Positions 23,358-33,420 of a stretch of DNA of 64,000 nt are shown here, piece by piece (position 1 is the first letter of the stretch; each line of letters starts with the position of its first letter). Made by a program: the position numbers and the translations under genes. Source of the DNA: Centropus unirufus (taxonomy: Eukaryota > Chordata > Aves > Cuculiformes > Centropidae); NCBI GenBank assembly GCA_013397695.1, contig VYZI01000288.1:524417-588416 (forward strand), in the 5' to 3' direction. The notes beneath the pieces were generated by a model, which ran no database searches, was not told the DNA's origin, and worked only from the letters and a program-made list of their open reading frames with translations.

Positions 23358-24256
23358 CTGCTCAGAGCCTGTGGAGCCGCTGGTGGCAGCAGCTCCAGGC
23401 AAGGCATGGAACCCTCCTGGCTCAGGAACCCCAAGGGCCCATGGCCAGGCAGGGAACGGGAGCTGCAATGATTCTTTTTCCAGGTCTTACAGGTGAGGGC
23501 AGGAAGGCTGGCACAGCTGTGGGAGAGTCAGGCTGAGTTTTCCTTGCCCTGCGCTCTTCCAGGTCCCCTTGGCAGGGGCTTGGCTCGCCCCCTGCTCCCG
23601 CAGGCTCCACACCTGCCCCTGGCCCCGCACCCTCCCCGCCTCGCTCAGGGGTTCCCCCTCTCTCCTCTGCCATTTTGCCCCCTCATACATCTTCGTCCTT
23701 TCAGACGAATTGGAGCCACTGAAAAAAAACCCACCAAACCCCAGGCTTTGCGGCTTGATTGCTTTTCCCCATGCTCTCCATGACGTTCCAACATGGTTCC
23801 GTATCCCTGGAGTTAGAGCTGCCTTTCTCTGCTTCAAATATCCCCCCTCCTCCCTTTCCGATCCGCCCTGGAAGTCCATTTGACCTTCTTTTCTGTTTCT
23901 GGCGCGCCAAAGAGATCCTGCTCATTCCTTCAGAGCAACCTGGGGAGGGAAAAGGGCAGGGATTCCCCCCAGGGACTGGACCCAAAGCTCTCACGCAGGG
24001 ACTGAGGGTGGAGAGGAAGCAAAGCACCCACTGTGGTCCCTTGGCAAATGAAATCTATTTCAACATGGCACGAATTTCACTTGTAGACGAAAGGTGAACT
24101 AGGAAAAGGTGCACTATTTGCTTTTAGTGACTAAACAGAAGCTACACAGGGACTGAAATAGCAGAGAGAGAAGAGAATCTTTGGGAACCTATTCCTGTTC
24201 TTGGATAAATGTTACAAGGAGGGTAAAATCCCAAAGACAGCAATGGTTTTATCACA
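23358..24256. other. GC-rich unique stretch, nothing recognised
   Basis: The sequence is GC-rich and pyrimidine-biased, with few CpG dinucleotides relative to its GC content, so it is not a convincing CpG island. The frames at 23493-23783, 23569-23883 and 23759-24097 on one strand and 23487-23879 on the other are mutually overlapping and proline- or glycine-rich. No family was recognised. Confidence 0.4.
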
Positions 24257-24326
24257 GATTTATAGAATGGTTTGGGTTGAAAGGGACCTTAAATATCACC
24301 CATGGGCAGGGACACCTCCCGTTGGA
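24257..24326 (-). mobile_element. CR1 LINE 3' end, antisense, internally deleted
   Basis: TATAGAATGGTTTGGGTTG and AAAGGGACCTTAAATATCACC are followed directly by CATGGGCAGGGACACCTCCC. The CAGTTCCAACCCCTGC segment normally between them is missing. About 70 bases remain. Confidence 0.88.
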
Positions 24327-25965
24327 GGGAAAAGAAACACGAGCAGAAATAAAAGCCTGACTTTACCAAAACATGACTGAAATCCTTCCTCATTACAAAG
24401 AGGTGGTGCTTCCCGAACCGGAGATGTAAAACAGTCCTCATTTATGCTACCCTTCAACCTCTTTTCCCTGCCTCTCCTTTCCCTTGTTCTCCTCCTTCCC
24501 CAGACCCACCTGCCGCTCGCTGCCACGAGGCCTGATGCTCAGCCCTCTCCTTTCCACTCCCCGTAGAGCCGTGCAAAGCGATGGGGCTGTATAAATAGCT
24601 ACCAAAATAATAATAATCCCACCCAAATTTCCCGCTGTGTTGTCCTCCTGGCTCCTCGCTTTCCGTAACAGCCTGGTTCCTCAAGAACATCCTCCAAAAG
24701 TTGCGTTTTTTTTTTTTCTACCAGTCTAACATATACAATTATTTCTCTGAAAAACTGCTTTAGGTAGTAAAACACGGTGTTAGCCCAGGAAGTTTTAGAA
24801 ACAGCAGCAATGCCTTAACTCTAACTATTCTTTATGGCAAATAAATTCATCTTTAACCTTGCTAGAGAAAACTGAAAAATTGCATATACATACGCACGCC
24901 CTACACTCCCCACTACCTTATACTTGAGTTTAGTGTCAAAATGATGTTGAAACCCATTATTGGGGCATTTTTTTTCCTATCTGAAGCTGGCTAGATTTTC
25001 CCCTAACAGCTGCACTCTAGATTTTAATTAAATAATACCAGTTGTGCCTTATTTAACTAAGCCAGCACATCTTCCTTATGTTCGGGTATATTAATTTCAT
25101 TTGTTTTTCTTTATGAATAGGTTTGTATTTCGATCTGTCACTCTCTACAGCTAAGAATACCTCACGTCAGTGAAACATTACATAGGCGGGGGCATTTTTT
25201 TTTGCCAGGGCAAATCTTGGCCACATTTTTAGCACGCTTCAAATTAAAGTCAACAAACTTGTCCCTGGAAAACAAATACAGGGGAAATCAAATTCTTGTT
25301 CGCCCTGCTTTGCGGCTGCAGACCTAGAGGCAACAGGCTGGAGGCCACCTCCCTCTGCATGGTCCCCATTAGACTCTAATGAGCAATTAGGCGTTGGAGC
25401 CCCCACCTCTGCTGCGGATGCTGTTTAATAACAGGGATTTTAGGGAAATGGAATATCTCAAGAGTTTGGGTAGAGTTACAAGTAACAGTTTCTGATGGAA
25501 CCCCCAACCCCCAAGAAGCTCAGCATGTCAAAACACCCTATAAAGGATGCAAAATAAAGGTGTGTTATCACTTTTGATATCCGTGAATGATGCCTGGGAA
25601 AGGTCACGTTCAAGTGAGGATAATGGGAGACTGGGCAATTCTTCTGGTAGATACTATAATATCTGGTAGATGCCTTGTACTTGGGAAATCTAAGGTTTTG
25701 CCTCCTAAAAACCAGTGGTGAACAACGAAAAAGCCCAGAGAGTAGGAGCAGGCCAACAAAATTGTTGTTTTAAGAGAATAAGAACTCCCCTCAGCCTTAA
25801 CCCAGTGAAGATCTTCTGCCTTGTGACTCCTGAAGAGGAGAGTTACATGGAGTGGCTGCCGACACGGCAGCCTGTAGAGCCTTGGGATGTGCCCCTGTGA
25901 GCCGCACCTCTTCTGGATTACCTACATACCATGTTCCATCGCCAACTGCCATCAAGTCAGATGGG
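24327..25965. other. unique non-coding stretch, partly AT-rich
   Basis: No gene or repeat. The interval 24960-25130 is AT-rich with TTTTAATTAAATAAT and TATTAATTTCATTTG words. The interval 25365-25400 has closely spaced TCTAATGAGCAATTAGG homeodomain-like cores. These could be regulatory but are not distinctive enough to call firmly. Confidence 0.35.
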
Positions 25966-26512
25966 ATCACAGCATCACAGAATGGTCTGGATTGGAAGGG
26001 ACCTTAAAACCCATCCAGTTCCAACCCTGCTGCCATGGGCAGGGACACCTCCCACTGGATCAGGTTGCTCAAGGTCCCATCCAACCTGGCTTTGAACACC
26101 TCCAGGGATGGGGCAACCACAACTGCTATGGACAACCTTGGCCAGGGCCTCCACCCCTTCACAAAAAAACCCCATTTCGTCCTAAAATCTGATTTAAATC
26201 TTCCCCCTTTCAATTCAAAGCCATTCTCCCTCACTACATGTCCTTGTAAGAAGTCCCTCCCGAGCTGTATTGTAGAGCTCCTTCAGATACTGGGAGGCTG
26301 CTCTCTGTTTCCCTGGAGCCTTCTCAGCCTGTCCTCACAGCAGAGGTTCTCCAGCCCTCAGGACATCTTTGTGGCCTCCTCTGGACCTGTTCCAACAGGT
26401 CCATCTCCTTCTTATGTTGGGGATTCCAGAACTGATTTTGGGGTCTCACAAGAGTGGAGTGGGGGCAGGGGAGAATCCTCTCCCCCTCCTTGCTGGCCAC
26501 GCTTCTTTTGAT
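25966..26512 (-). mobile_element. CR1 LINE, 5'-truncated, antisense, longest copy here
   Basis: The copy begins with ATCACAGCATCACAGAATGG, the terminal octamer repeats in reverse complement, and spans the whole ORF2 tail. It extends further 5' than any other copy in the window, through TTCTTATGTTGGGGATTCC and GGGGTCTCACAAGAGTGG to CTGGCCACGCTTCTTTTGAT. The minus frame 26004-26234 shows APSLEVFKARLDGTL. It still lacks the reverse transcriptase core and cannot have moved by itself. Confidence 0.93.
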
Positions 26513-27080
26513 CTACATTACAAGCAGGAATAGTAAAACAGACCCAAGGGAGAACCCCTCTAGAAAGCCGTGTGAGCCAGTGGGACCAGCCCTGCTGGGT
26601 GCTTGTGCCATTTATAACAAGAAAAGCAGGGGGCCCTTTCTGTAAAACTTTATTACTGCCTTGTCCTTGGAGGTGACAAATGACGTTTCTGCCATAATTA
26701 TCCCAAACACCACTATGGGAATAAACGGAGCGCGCAGAGTGAGCTCCCCTGGCCCTGCAGGATGGAGGTGATGGAGACCAGAAGCTGTTACGCACCAACA
26801 GGTAGCTGCAAGAGCCGCCCCACCTAAGCCTGTAACTTTAAGACAAACAAAACGTGGGTTTTTTTCACATCCGCAGGGAAGAATTCTGCCATTTCGGAAA
26901 GAGCCGTGGAGATCTCCTCAGCCGTGGCACCATTTGTCTCCATGATGCTCTGCTTCCTGTGCCACAAAGCGTCCATCCTATCTGTCATCCAAGGCGAGCG
27001 CAATGGCTGCGTGACACGGCCCTAATCAAGACAGATACAAAGCCCAGGAACAAAGGTATTGCTGCCCCCCAAGCAAAGTT
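26513..27080. other. unique non-coding stretch, nothing recognised
   Basis: Unique sequence directly 5' (in element orientation) of the antisense CR1 copy. A minus-strand frame (26412-26798) starts outside and runs into the CR1, so it is not a gene. No repeat was recognised. Confidence 0.4.
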
Positions 27081-27240
27081 GACACAACGGGCTGGCGTGT
27101 TTATTTAAATGGCTCATATTTATCCTGTTAGCACATTCCGAATCAAAGTCTACATTGTTTATTTTAGAGCGAATTTCAGTCACCCCCTCTCCTTTGTTTA
27201 TGGCTGCCTGTGTTTCTGACAGCTGCCAAAGGCTGGGCTG
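27081..27240. promoter_or_regulatory. candidate conserved non-coding element
   Basis: The block contains 'GTTTATTTAAATGGCTCATA', ACATTGTTTATTTTAGAGCG and CCTTTGTTTATGGCTG. That gives three forkhead/SOX-like TTGTTTAT or GTTTATTT words within about 100 bases in otherwise unique sequence, ending at a CAGCTGCC E-box-like word. Enhancer identity is inference. Confidence 0.3.
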
Positions 27241-27974
27241 AAGATTTACAGCACCCACAGCTGGCTCTGTGCTGCGGCGGGCCTTTCCCCACAGATTTTT
27301 ACCCTGCCTGACTCAGCCATGGAGAAAATTCCCCACCGAGAGCTGAGTCTCGGCCTGCCTTGCCCTGGTTTTGCCTTTCCTTTCACTGGGGACATTTTGC
27401 TCCATATCCAAGCCCAAGAGAAGCCACCCCAGGAGCAGCTGAAGTCCTTTCTCAGGTGGAGACCATGGGAATGGGGCAGTATTGGCTCAGCGTGCTTCAC
27501 GCCCAGGCCAGCAGTGGACTTTCTAGGTCCATTAACTTGGACACCAGGAAGAATGGTCACATTTTTACTCCATGCTCCAGTGGAAGTAAGACTTGCTGCT
27601 CTGTTTGAATATCCCAGGGTAATTCCACTGCCTTGTTACTGCTCTAAGTCTGAAGAGACTCACCCTAGAGACTCCTGCTTTTTTGAGTCTAAATCCTATG
27701 GCCTTGGTGCTGTCCTGCACACCAACAGGAATGAAGCAAGGACAGATGGAACAGAGACCTTGAACTGAAATACCCAGAATTTTTGGCTCTAAATCAAAAA
27801 ATTGTCATTTTTTAGCCATCTTTGTTCAATATGCTTCACATTTTCCCAGTAGTGGCGTGAGATGAGGATCCGTGTTGTTCAACAACTTCACATTTTTCCT
27901 TTATCATTAGAAACTCGGTGTTCCAAACCCTGGTGAGATGGCTAAGGCAGCATCATATTCTCCTTCAGCAGCAC
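27241..27974. other. unique non-coding stretch, nothing recognised
   Basis: The frames 27319-27768 and 27246-27560 lie on opposite strands over the same bases. Neither shows a domain. No repeat was found before the CR1 copy at 27975. Confidence 0.42.
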
Positions 27975-28459
27975 ACACGCAGTTCAAGAAAGATATTGAG
28001 GTGCTGGAGTGTGTCCAGAGGAGTGCAACGAGGCTGGTGAAGGCTCTGGAGAACAAGTCTTATGAGGATGAAGGAACTAGGAATTTTTAGCCTGGAGAAG
28101 ACGAGATAGTGGGGAAACCTCATTGCTCTCTTCAGCTCCTTGAAAGAAAGTTGTGATGAGGTGGATGCTGGTCTCTTCTCCCAAGCAGCAAGTGGTAGGA
28201 CAAGAAGAAATGGCCTCAAGTTGCAGCAGGGGAGGATTAGACTGGGTAGTAGGAATTTTTTTTTTAATGAAAGAGAAGTGAAGCATTGGAAGAGGCTGCC
28301 CAGGACAGCAGTGCAATGTCCATCCCTGGAGGGGTTAAAAATTATGTAAATGTAGTGGTTCAGGACACGGTTTAGTAGGCATGGTGGTTTTGTGTTGATG
28401 GTTGGATTTCATGATCTTCGAGGTCTTTTCCAACCTTAAGGATTCTGTAAGTTCTAAGC
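27975..28459 (+). mobile_element. CR1 LINE, 5'-truncated, sense, diverged
   Basis: The sense copy of the second CR1 subfamily contains GGTGCTGGAGTGTGTCCAGAG, 'CAAGTCTTATGAGGATGAAG' and TTTAGCCTGGAGAAGACGAG and ends GTCTTTTCCAACCTTAAGGATTCTG. The ORF2 tail frame (28140-28349) keeps HWKRLPR and CPSLEGLK. An internal T-run (28256-28264) is secondary. Divergence suggests an older insertion. Confidence 0.92.
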
Positions 28460-28825
28460 CAAGAGGGAGAGTTATACCTCCTAGTTTACAGAAATCCTCA
28501 CTAAGACAATCAACATCAGGTGGAGAAATGTGAGATCTACACAGGAAGAGCCCTGGTGTAATACTTGACTATTCCCAAGCACCCATGGTTAAAATATGCT
28601 CGAGCATGTGTCGTGTACTTTAGTAACTTCCAGCTCTTGGTAAATAAGATTCATGTTCCTTGCCTTTACTCTGCAAAATGTTCATTTATAGATCTAATAA
28701 ACGGTAGCACAGGACAAAGAGGCGCTTGTTGCTCGGTCAGATGTACGACCTGACAAAGGTAAGAAAAAACCAGAAAGACCTTCACAAAAAAAAGCCCTAA
28801 GGAGAACAAAAGAAATATGCCAAGA
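28460..28825. other. unique non-coding stretch, nothing recognised
   Basis: Unique sequence following a CR1 3' end. A 62-codon frame at 28565-28753 has no family resemblance. Confidence 0.42.
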
Positions 28826-29110
28826 GAAACTACGACACGCATACTTTATGCGTGTTTAATTTCTGTTGTTTTGGTTGGAAAACAGCTGCAGGTGTCCTCT
28901 AATTATATCACCATTTTCACAAATATCAACTGTCATCTTTAATTTGTTACATTTCCCATCCAGCCTCCTCCAACAGAACACTTCTTTCATTACGCATTTA
29001 GTGCCAGAGTTGCTAACGTTCAAGCTAACTTTCAAGCTAGTCAATTAATGCATTATTTACAAGTGAAATGTTATTAAAAACAGATTCTTAATTTACTAAT
29101 GATTTAGTAG
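28826..29110. promoter_or_regulatory. AT-rich candidate conserved element
   Basis: Compact AT-rich unique sequence contains 'CTCTAATTATATCACC', GTCAATTAATGCATTATTTAC and CTTAATTTACTAATGATTTAG. This is a high local density of homeodomain-like TAAT/ATTA cores without repeat structure. Regulatory function is inferred. Confidence 0.25.
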
Positions 29111-32040
29111 ACCCCAGGCAATATTCCAATTAGTTTTTATTGAAATTGGAAGAACGCTTAGAACAAAGGGGAAGGCAATGTCAATGATATTTTGGCCCGT
29201 TCCCCTGTGCTCTACTTTCTGAGGTATTATGTCTACCCCTACATCTTCCCTCCCTTTTTTATATTGTATTTTTAATACACAACCTAGCCGGCTGCAGTGT
29301 GATTGAGGGGAAAGGTCTATGAAAAATGAAAACCAGTACAAACGCTATTGTGAGTTTTGTTTTTAAAAAGCACCAGGCAGTCTGGAATGACTCAATACAC
29401 ATGTTCACCATACAATACAGCATATTTTGATTTACAGCGCTGTTCTAGCAGCACAGCAGGTTAAGAAGGTTAGAAGTCAAGGGAAATTAAATGTTATTAG
29501 CATTCCACCATTGTTGCGCTGTACAAAAGTGAGCATGTAACTTTTCAAATGCATTTTTAAGCTCAAATTTGTTTCTGAGGCTTTTAGCTTGTCAGGAACT
29601 TTCACAAGTGTGCATATACTTCTTTGTCCTTCCCATTTTTAGCTCCCTTCCCTCTCCTATCTGTGTCTGTTCAGGATGTTCATTAAAGACTAATCCCACT
29701 CCTACCCCCTCTGTTTGCCAAACTGCCATTACCTACAATGACGCCGTTGTCATTAAAATGTTGACATTGACTGTTTAGGGCCACTTAATACAGGAAATAT
29801 CAGTGATTTGGTGGCAATATTAATCAGTCGCAAACACTGAGCATCAACATTGGAATGGTGACTGTGATAGCTTCAAGATCCTAAACTGCTTTGTATTTGG
29901 TTTTTTGTGTGGGAATACACGAAACCAAAGCAGGAATTCAGGAGCAGGTGTGTTTGAACTCCCACAGGATGGTTTGCCAGCCACAGAAATGGGGAAACCG
30001 TGCAGTTTGGCTTCAAAAACAAGGCGGGGGGATGCTCAGCTGGGAGCCCTGGCACCCACAGGTATGTGACACCCAGCTTAAATGCAGGCGTGGGCATCTT
30101 CACTGGGAGAGCTCCGTGTGGGTATGGAGGCTGGGGCAAAGAATGCCTAGTTTAGGCATGGTAGCTCCAGGGATCTTGGTGAGGCTAAGGAGGAGGCTAA
30201 TGGGTGTTTTCAGGGCGCAGGTAGGGCCCCAGGTCTGGTTGTTTCTGCCCACGTGAAGGCAGCATCAGAAGAAACTTTGAATCCGTGGGCAAAATATTAC
30301 CACACCCAGCTAAATGAGAGCCGGCTCAGACAGATCTACACAGCCCCGGCCTCCCTTAAAGGGACAGGAGAGGCAAATCTGGAGCCTCTCCGTGCCTCAG
30401 ACCATCGTCTGCACACTGGGGCCAGCACTGCTGCTTCACCTTGCAAAGCTGGCACGAAGGGAAATTCAGTACACGTCTGGGATGACCTCCTTCATGGTGG
30501 CAACAGGACTCCTAGAAATCTGGCAGGTGGATCCGTACCATTCCCTACGAACCCTTGGTGGGTTTGGAAGACCTCCTGTATCACCGCGTTAGGTCTGGCT
30601 GTGAAGTCAGATGGAGCGGGGTTGGCCACGATATCACCCTTAATGACAGCGCCACGAGAACCGCAGCCCCTGCCCTGGCACCGAGCAGGGTGCCAGGAAC
30701 CCTGGTTCCTGTGTGCTCCACAGCGCCAGTTTCAATGCGGGGACAGGTTGGCCATGCCTGGCCCTCCTGAGGACCTTGTCTTCTGCTGTCGTGGGCCCTG
30801 ACCACCTGAAGTTCACTCCCCGGTGAAGGGTCCTGCAAAGCCACAGCCATCATCAGAGCTTTGAGCTCCACCAAAAGCTGCTGAGAGCCAGTGCTGACCC
30901 AACCCACCTCCAGGGGCTGGTTCAGACGAGGGAGAAGAACCTTCTGCCAGCCCCAGCCCAGCTACTTTAGCTTGGGTGGAGGAGGCAGGGGCTCTGGATT
31001 TACGAGTCCCTCTTCTCACTTCTGCTGATGAGCTGTTGTGCTGGATCATCGCAAAAGAAGTCATCAGAAAGTTTCAGGCTTCGCAAAGTAATGCTGTGTT
31101 TATTCAACTTTCCAATCATTTCTCTCCACTATCTGTGTTTCACATACCGTGAAACTGCACTACGCTGTGCAATTGAATTAGTCGTACAGTGACTCAAAGG
31201 CATTAAACAATGACTTTGATATTTTAAGTACTGTCTAGGAGGGATTTTTAATTCCTTCCTCATAATGAATCAAGCAACGCAAGAAAAAACCCCACAGTTA
31301 CACAACCCTGAAACATTGATTTTCTTTTCCATCCTGGCTAGACCCCTCTGACACGGCAGAACAAAAAATGCTCTTAAAGCCTTCAGCTTGTTTAGCAGCA
31401 GAATAAAAATAAAACAAGCATTGGCACACAAGTTGAATGCCACCCAAGAAGGAAGTCCCTGCTCTTACTCCACCTTCAAAGCCCACGGTATGAACGGGGA
31501 AGGCGAATCAGACGCTGTTGAGCCTATGAGCAGAGATGTCCATCCTCCTCCTGCCGCAGCTACATCTGCCATGTCTGCTGCCCCAGCTACGGGGCGGCTT
31601 AGCAAAGCCTCCGGATTTGAATTGTTCAGGATAAACCAATTCACTGGGCTTGAGGCAGGCTCAGGAGTGCCCACCCCACCAGCTCAGCTGGCAGCTTGGA
31701 AGGAGATGCTGCCTTTTAGCAAAGGAGTGGTGACAAACTGCTGCAAGGAAGATAATCCCACTGCTGGCGTATCTGCAGCTGCAAGAGGATGGGGCTGAGG
31801 TGGCCTCCAAAACGCTTCCCTCACCTCATGGACACCAAGGAGATCAGCAGCCGCTATGACCCAACCCACAGCGGCAGAGCCAGTTCTGCCCCTGACAAAG
31901 GACTCTCCAGGTGGGTTCTTGCTGTGCTGGAAGAGGAGGCGGAAAGAGGGCAAATGAGTAAAGAAACGCTCTTAAACTCTTGGCATTAGCTGCTAAGAGC
32001 CCAGGGCCAGGTCCCTAAGAGATGACTCACACCTGACAGT
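29111..32040. other. unique non-coding stretch, nothing recognised
   Basis: No CR1 and no recognised gene in 2.9 kb. The interval 29880-31070 is more GC-rich and holds long overlapping frames (30253-30801 of 182 codons, 30581-30907 and 30813-31064 on the other strand). Their translations are low in structure and share no motif with known families. The frame 31388-31798 is likewise unsupported. Confidence 0.4.
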
Positions 32041-32180
32041 AAATACATGAGTAGATGTTGAAAGCTTGTTTGACTTTCACAAACAGGTTTAAGCAAACAT
32101 TTGTTTGCTCATTAGTCTTAAGCAACACTTTTATGGCAGGAGACGCATTAAACCTTAACATATATCTGCAAGCGAGATAT
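32041..32180. promoter_or_regulatory. candidate element with inverted forkhead motifs
   Basis: GCAAACA (32093-32099) and TGTTTGC (32102-32108) form an inverted repeat with a 2-base spacer. A further CACAAACAGG word lies at 32079-32088. GTAAACA/GCAAACA-type words are core forkhead sites. The element is otherwise unremarkable AT-rich unique DNA. Confidence 0.28.
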
Positions 32181-33340
32181 TTGGTTGTTTTACAGATTAA
32201 GACACAAAGCGATGCTCACTGTTGACTCAGAATGGCCTTGAAATACCTGTAATGGAGTGAGATAGAGTTATCAGACACGGGCACTGTGAATCTTCATTCT
32301 CTTGAAGGTTAGTTGGGACACCGTGCCTCTGAAGATAAAGCCTTAAAGGCTCGGGTTCTGCCTTGCGCCTGCAGCAACTTCCAGATCCCCTCGTTAGTTT
32401 TAAAAAGCAGTTGAATGAAATCTGCTTCATGAATTAAATTATACTGGTGGATGGGAAAGTCATTCCCGGCTGCGGCTGGTGCTGGAGTGTGTAACCTCAC
32501 CCACAAGCTCCTCAGATCCCAGCAGAGATGGCTCTGTCCTGCGCTTGGAAATGGAATTCAAGTGGGAAACCCCTTCCCCAATTCCCTGAGCTGACAGCAC
32601 CACAGCCACAACAGTTCTGTGTGTTGAAGGATTGGCATGGAAGCACGGCTCAGGCTCCAGAAGGTGTCCGTGTGTGGGCAATGCCATCCTTCCAGCCCTT
32701 TTGTGCTCACTGGAGCCTGGGCTGCCTGCCTGCTGGCCCCTGTCCTGCTGCAAGGAGTTGGGTCACACACCAAGCTCTGCCTTGGGAGCTGTTACAGCAG
32801 CTGGAAATGAGGAAAACCCCTCCTGCCTCTCTTGGTGGGCTCCCTCCTTTAGGGCTATTTTGTACGATTGATGCTATTCAAGTTCTTCAGCAAAAAATGA
32901 CCTTGGATCTCTCTATCTTTTCAATCTACAAAGCAGATTGGGAAGATGTTGCAACCAAATCCTCAGTGATGTACACTGACTGCATCAAAACTGTCCTGAT
33001 TTACACCTACCCAAACAGAACTGTTGTCAAGTGAACAAGTTCCCCTTCACCTCCTCTCTCTGGGCAGTTTTTTCCCCGTGAGCAGCGCTGCACAGTGTAA
33101 CGCTGGATGACGGTGATGAGGGTCAGCAATAACATAATCACAGAGCTGAGGTCTCCAATTTATGCGCCTCTGTGTCTTCACCTCATCTCACCAAATGATA
33201 ACATAAAAGGTTACGACGTGCAGAGCAAAAAGCCCAAGTTGTTAACTTCCTGAACTTGAAAATATTACATTCCGGAAATTATTGCAAGTGCAACCTACTT
33301 GACATCCCATACAGCTGATGTGAGCGGACAGCAGCACGCA
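32181..33340. other. unique non-coding stretch, nothing recognised
   Basis: A 168-codon plus frame (32528-33034) overlaps several minus frames and shows no domain, conserved motif or splice-like boundaries. No repeat was found. Confidence 0.42.
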
Positions 33341-33420
33341 GATATCTCACAATATAGTGGCATTATTATCATAATTAGCTCCCACATGTATCTTGTGTGA
33401 CAAAGAAACCTGTACATTAC
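33341..33420. promoter_or_regulatory. AT-rich element resembling a second copy at 51.1 kb
   Basis: The words CATAATTAGCTCCCACATGT and the later AAGAAACCT recur in the same order near 51130-51184 (CATAATTATGCTCCCCACAT, then CAGAAACCT). The similarity is imperfect. It may reflect an ancient dispersed repeat, a duplicated regulatory element or chance. Confidence 0.2.

Noticed and set aside
23105..23536. Open frames crossing the N gap with Ile-Pro or Gly-Arg-Asp repeats
   Set aside because: They depend on undetermined bases and on a minisatellite.
23358..24256. Possible CpG island in GC-rich sequence
   Set aside because: GC is high but CpG is sparse relative to GpC, unlike the 55.2 kb block.
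30253..30801. 182-codon plus-strand open frame
   Set aside because: GC-rich patch with overlapping frames on both strands, no domain, no splice-like borders and no initiation context of note. Chance is the simplest explanation.
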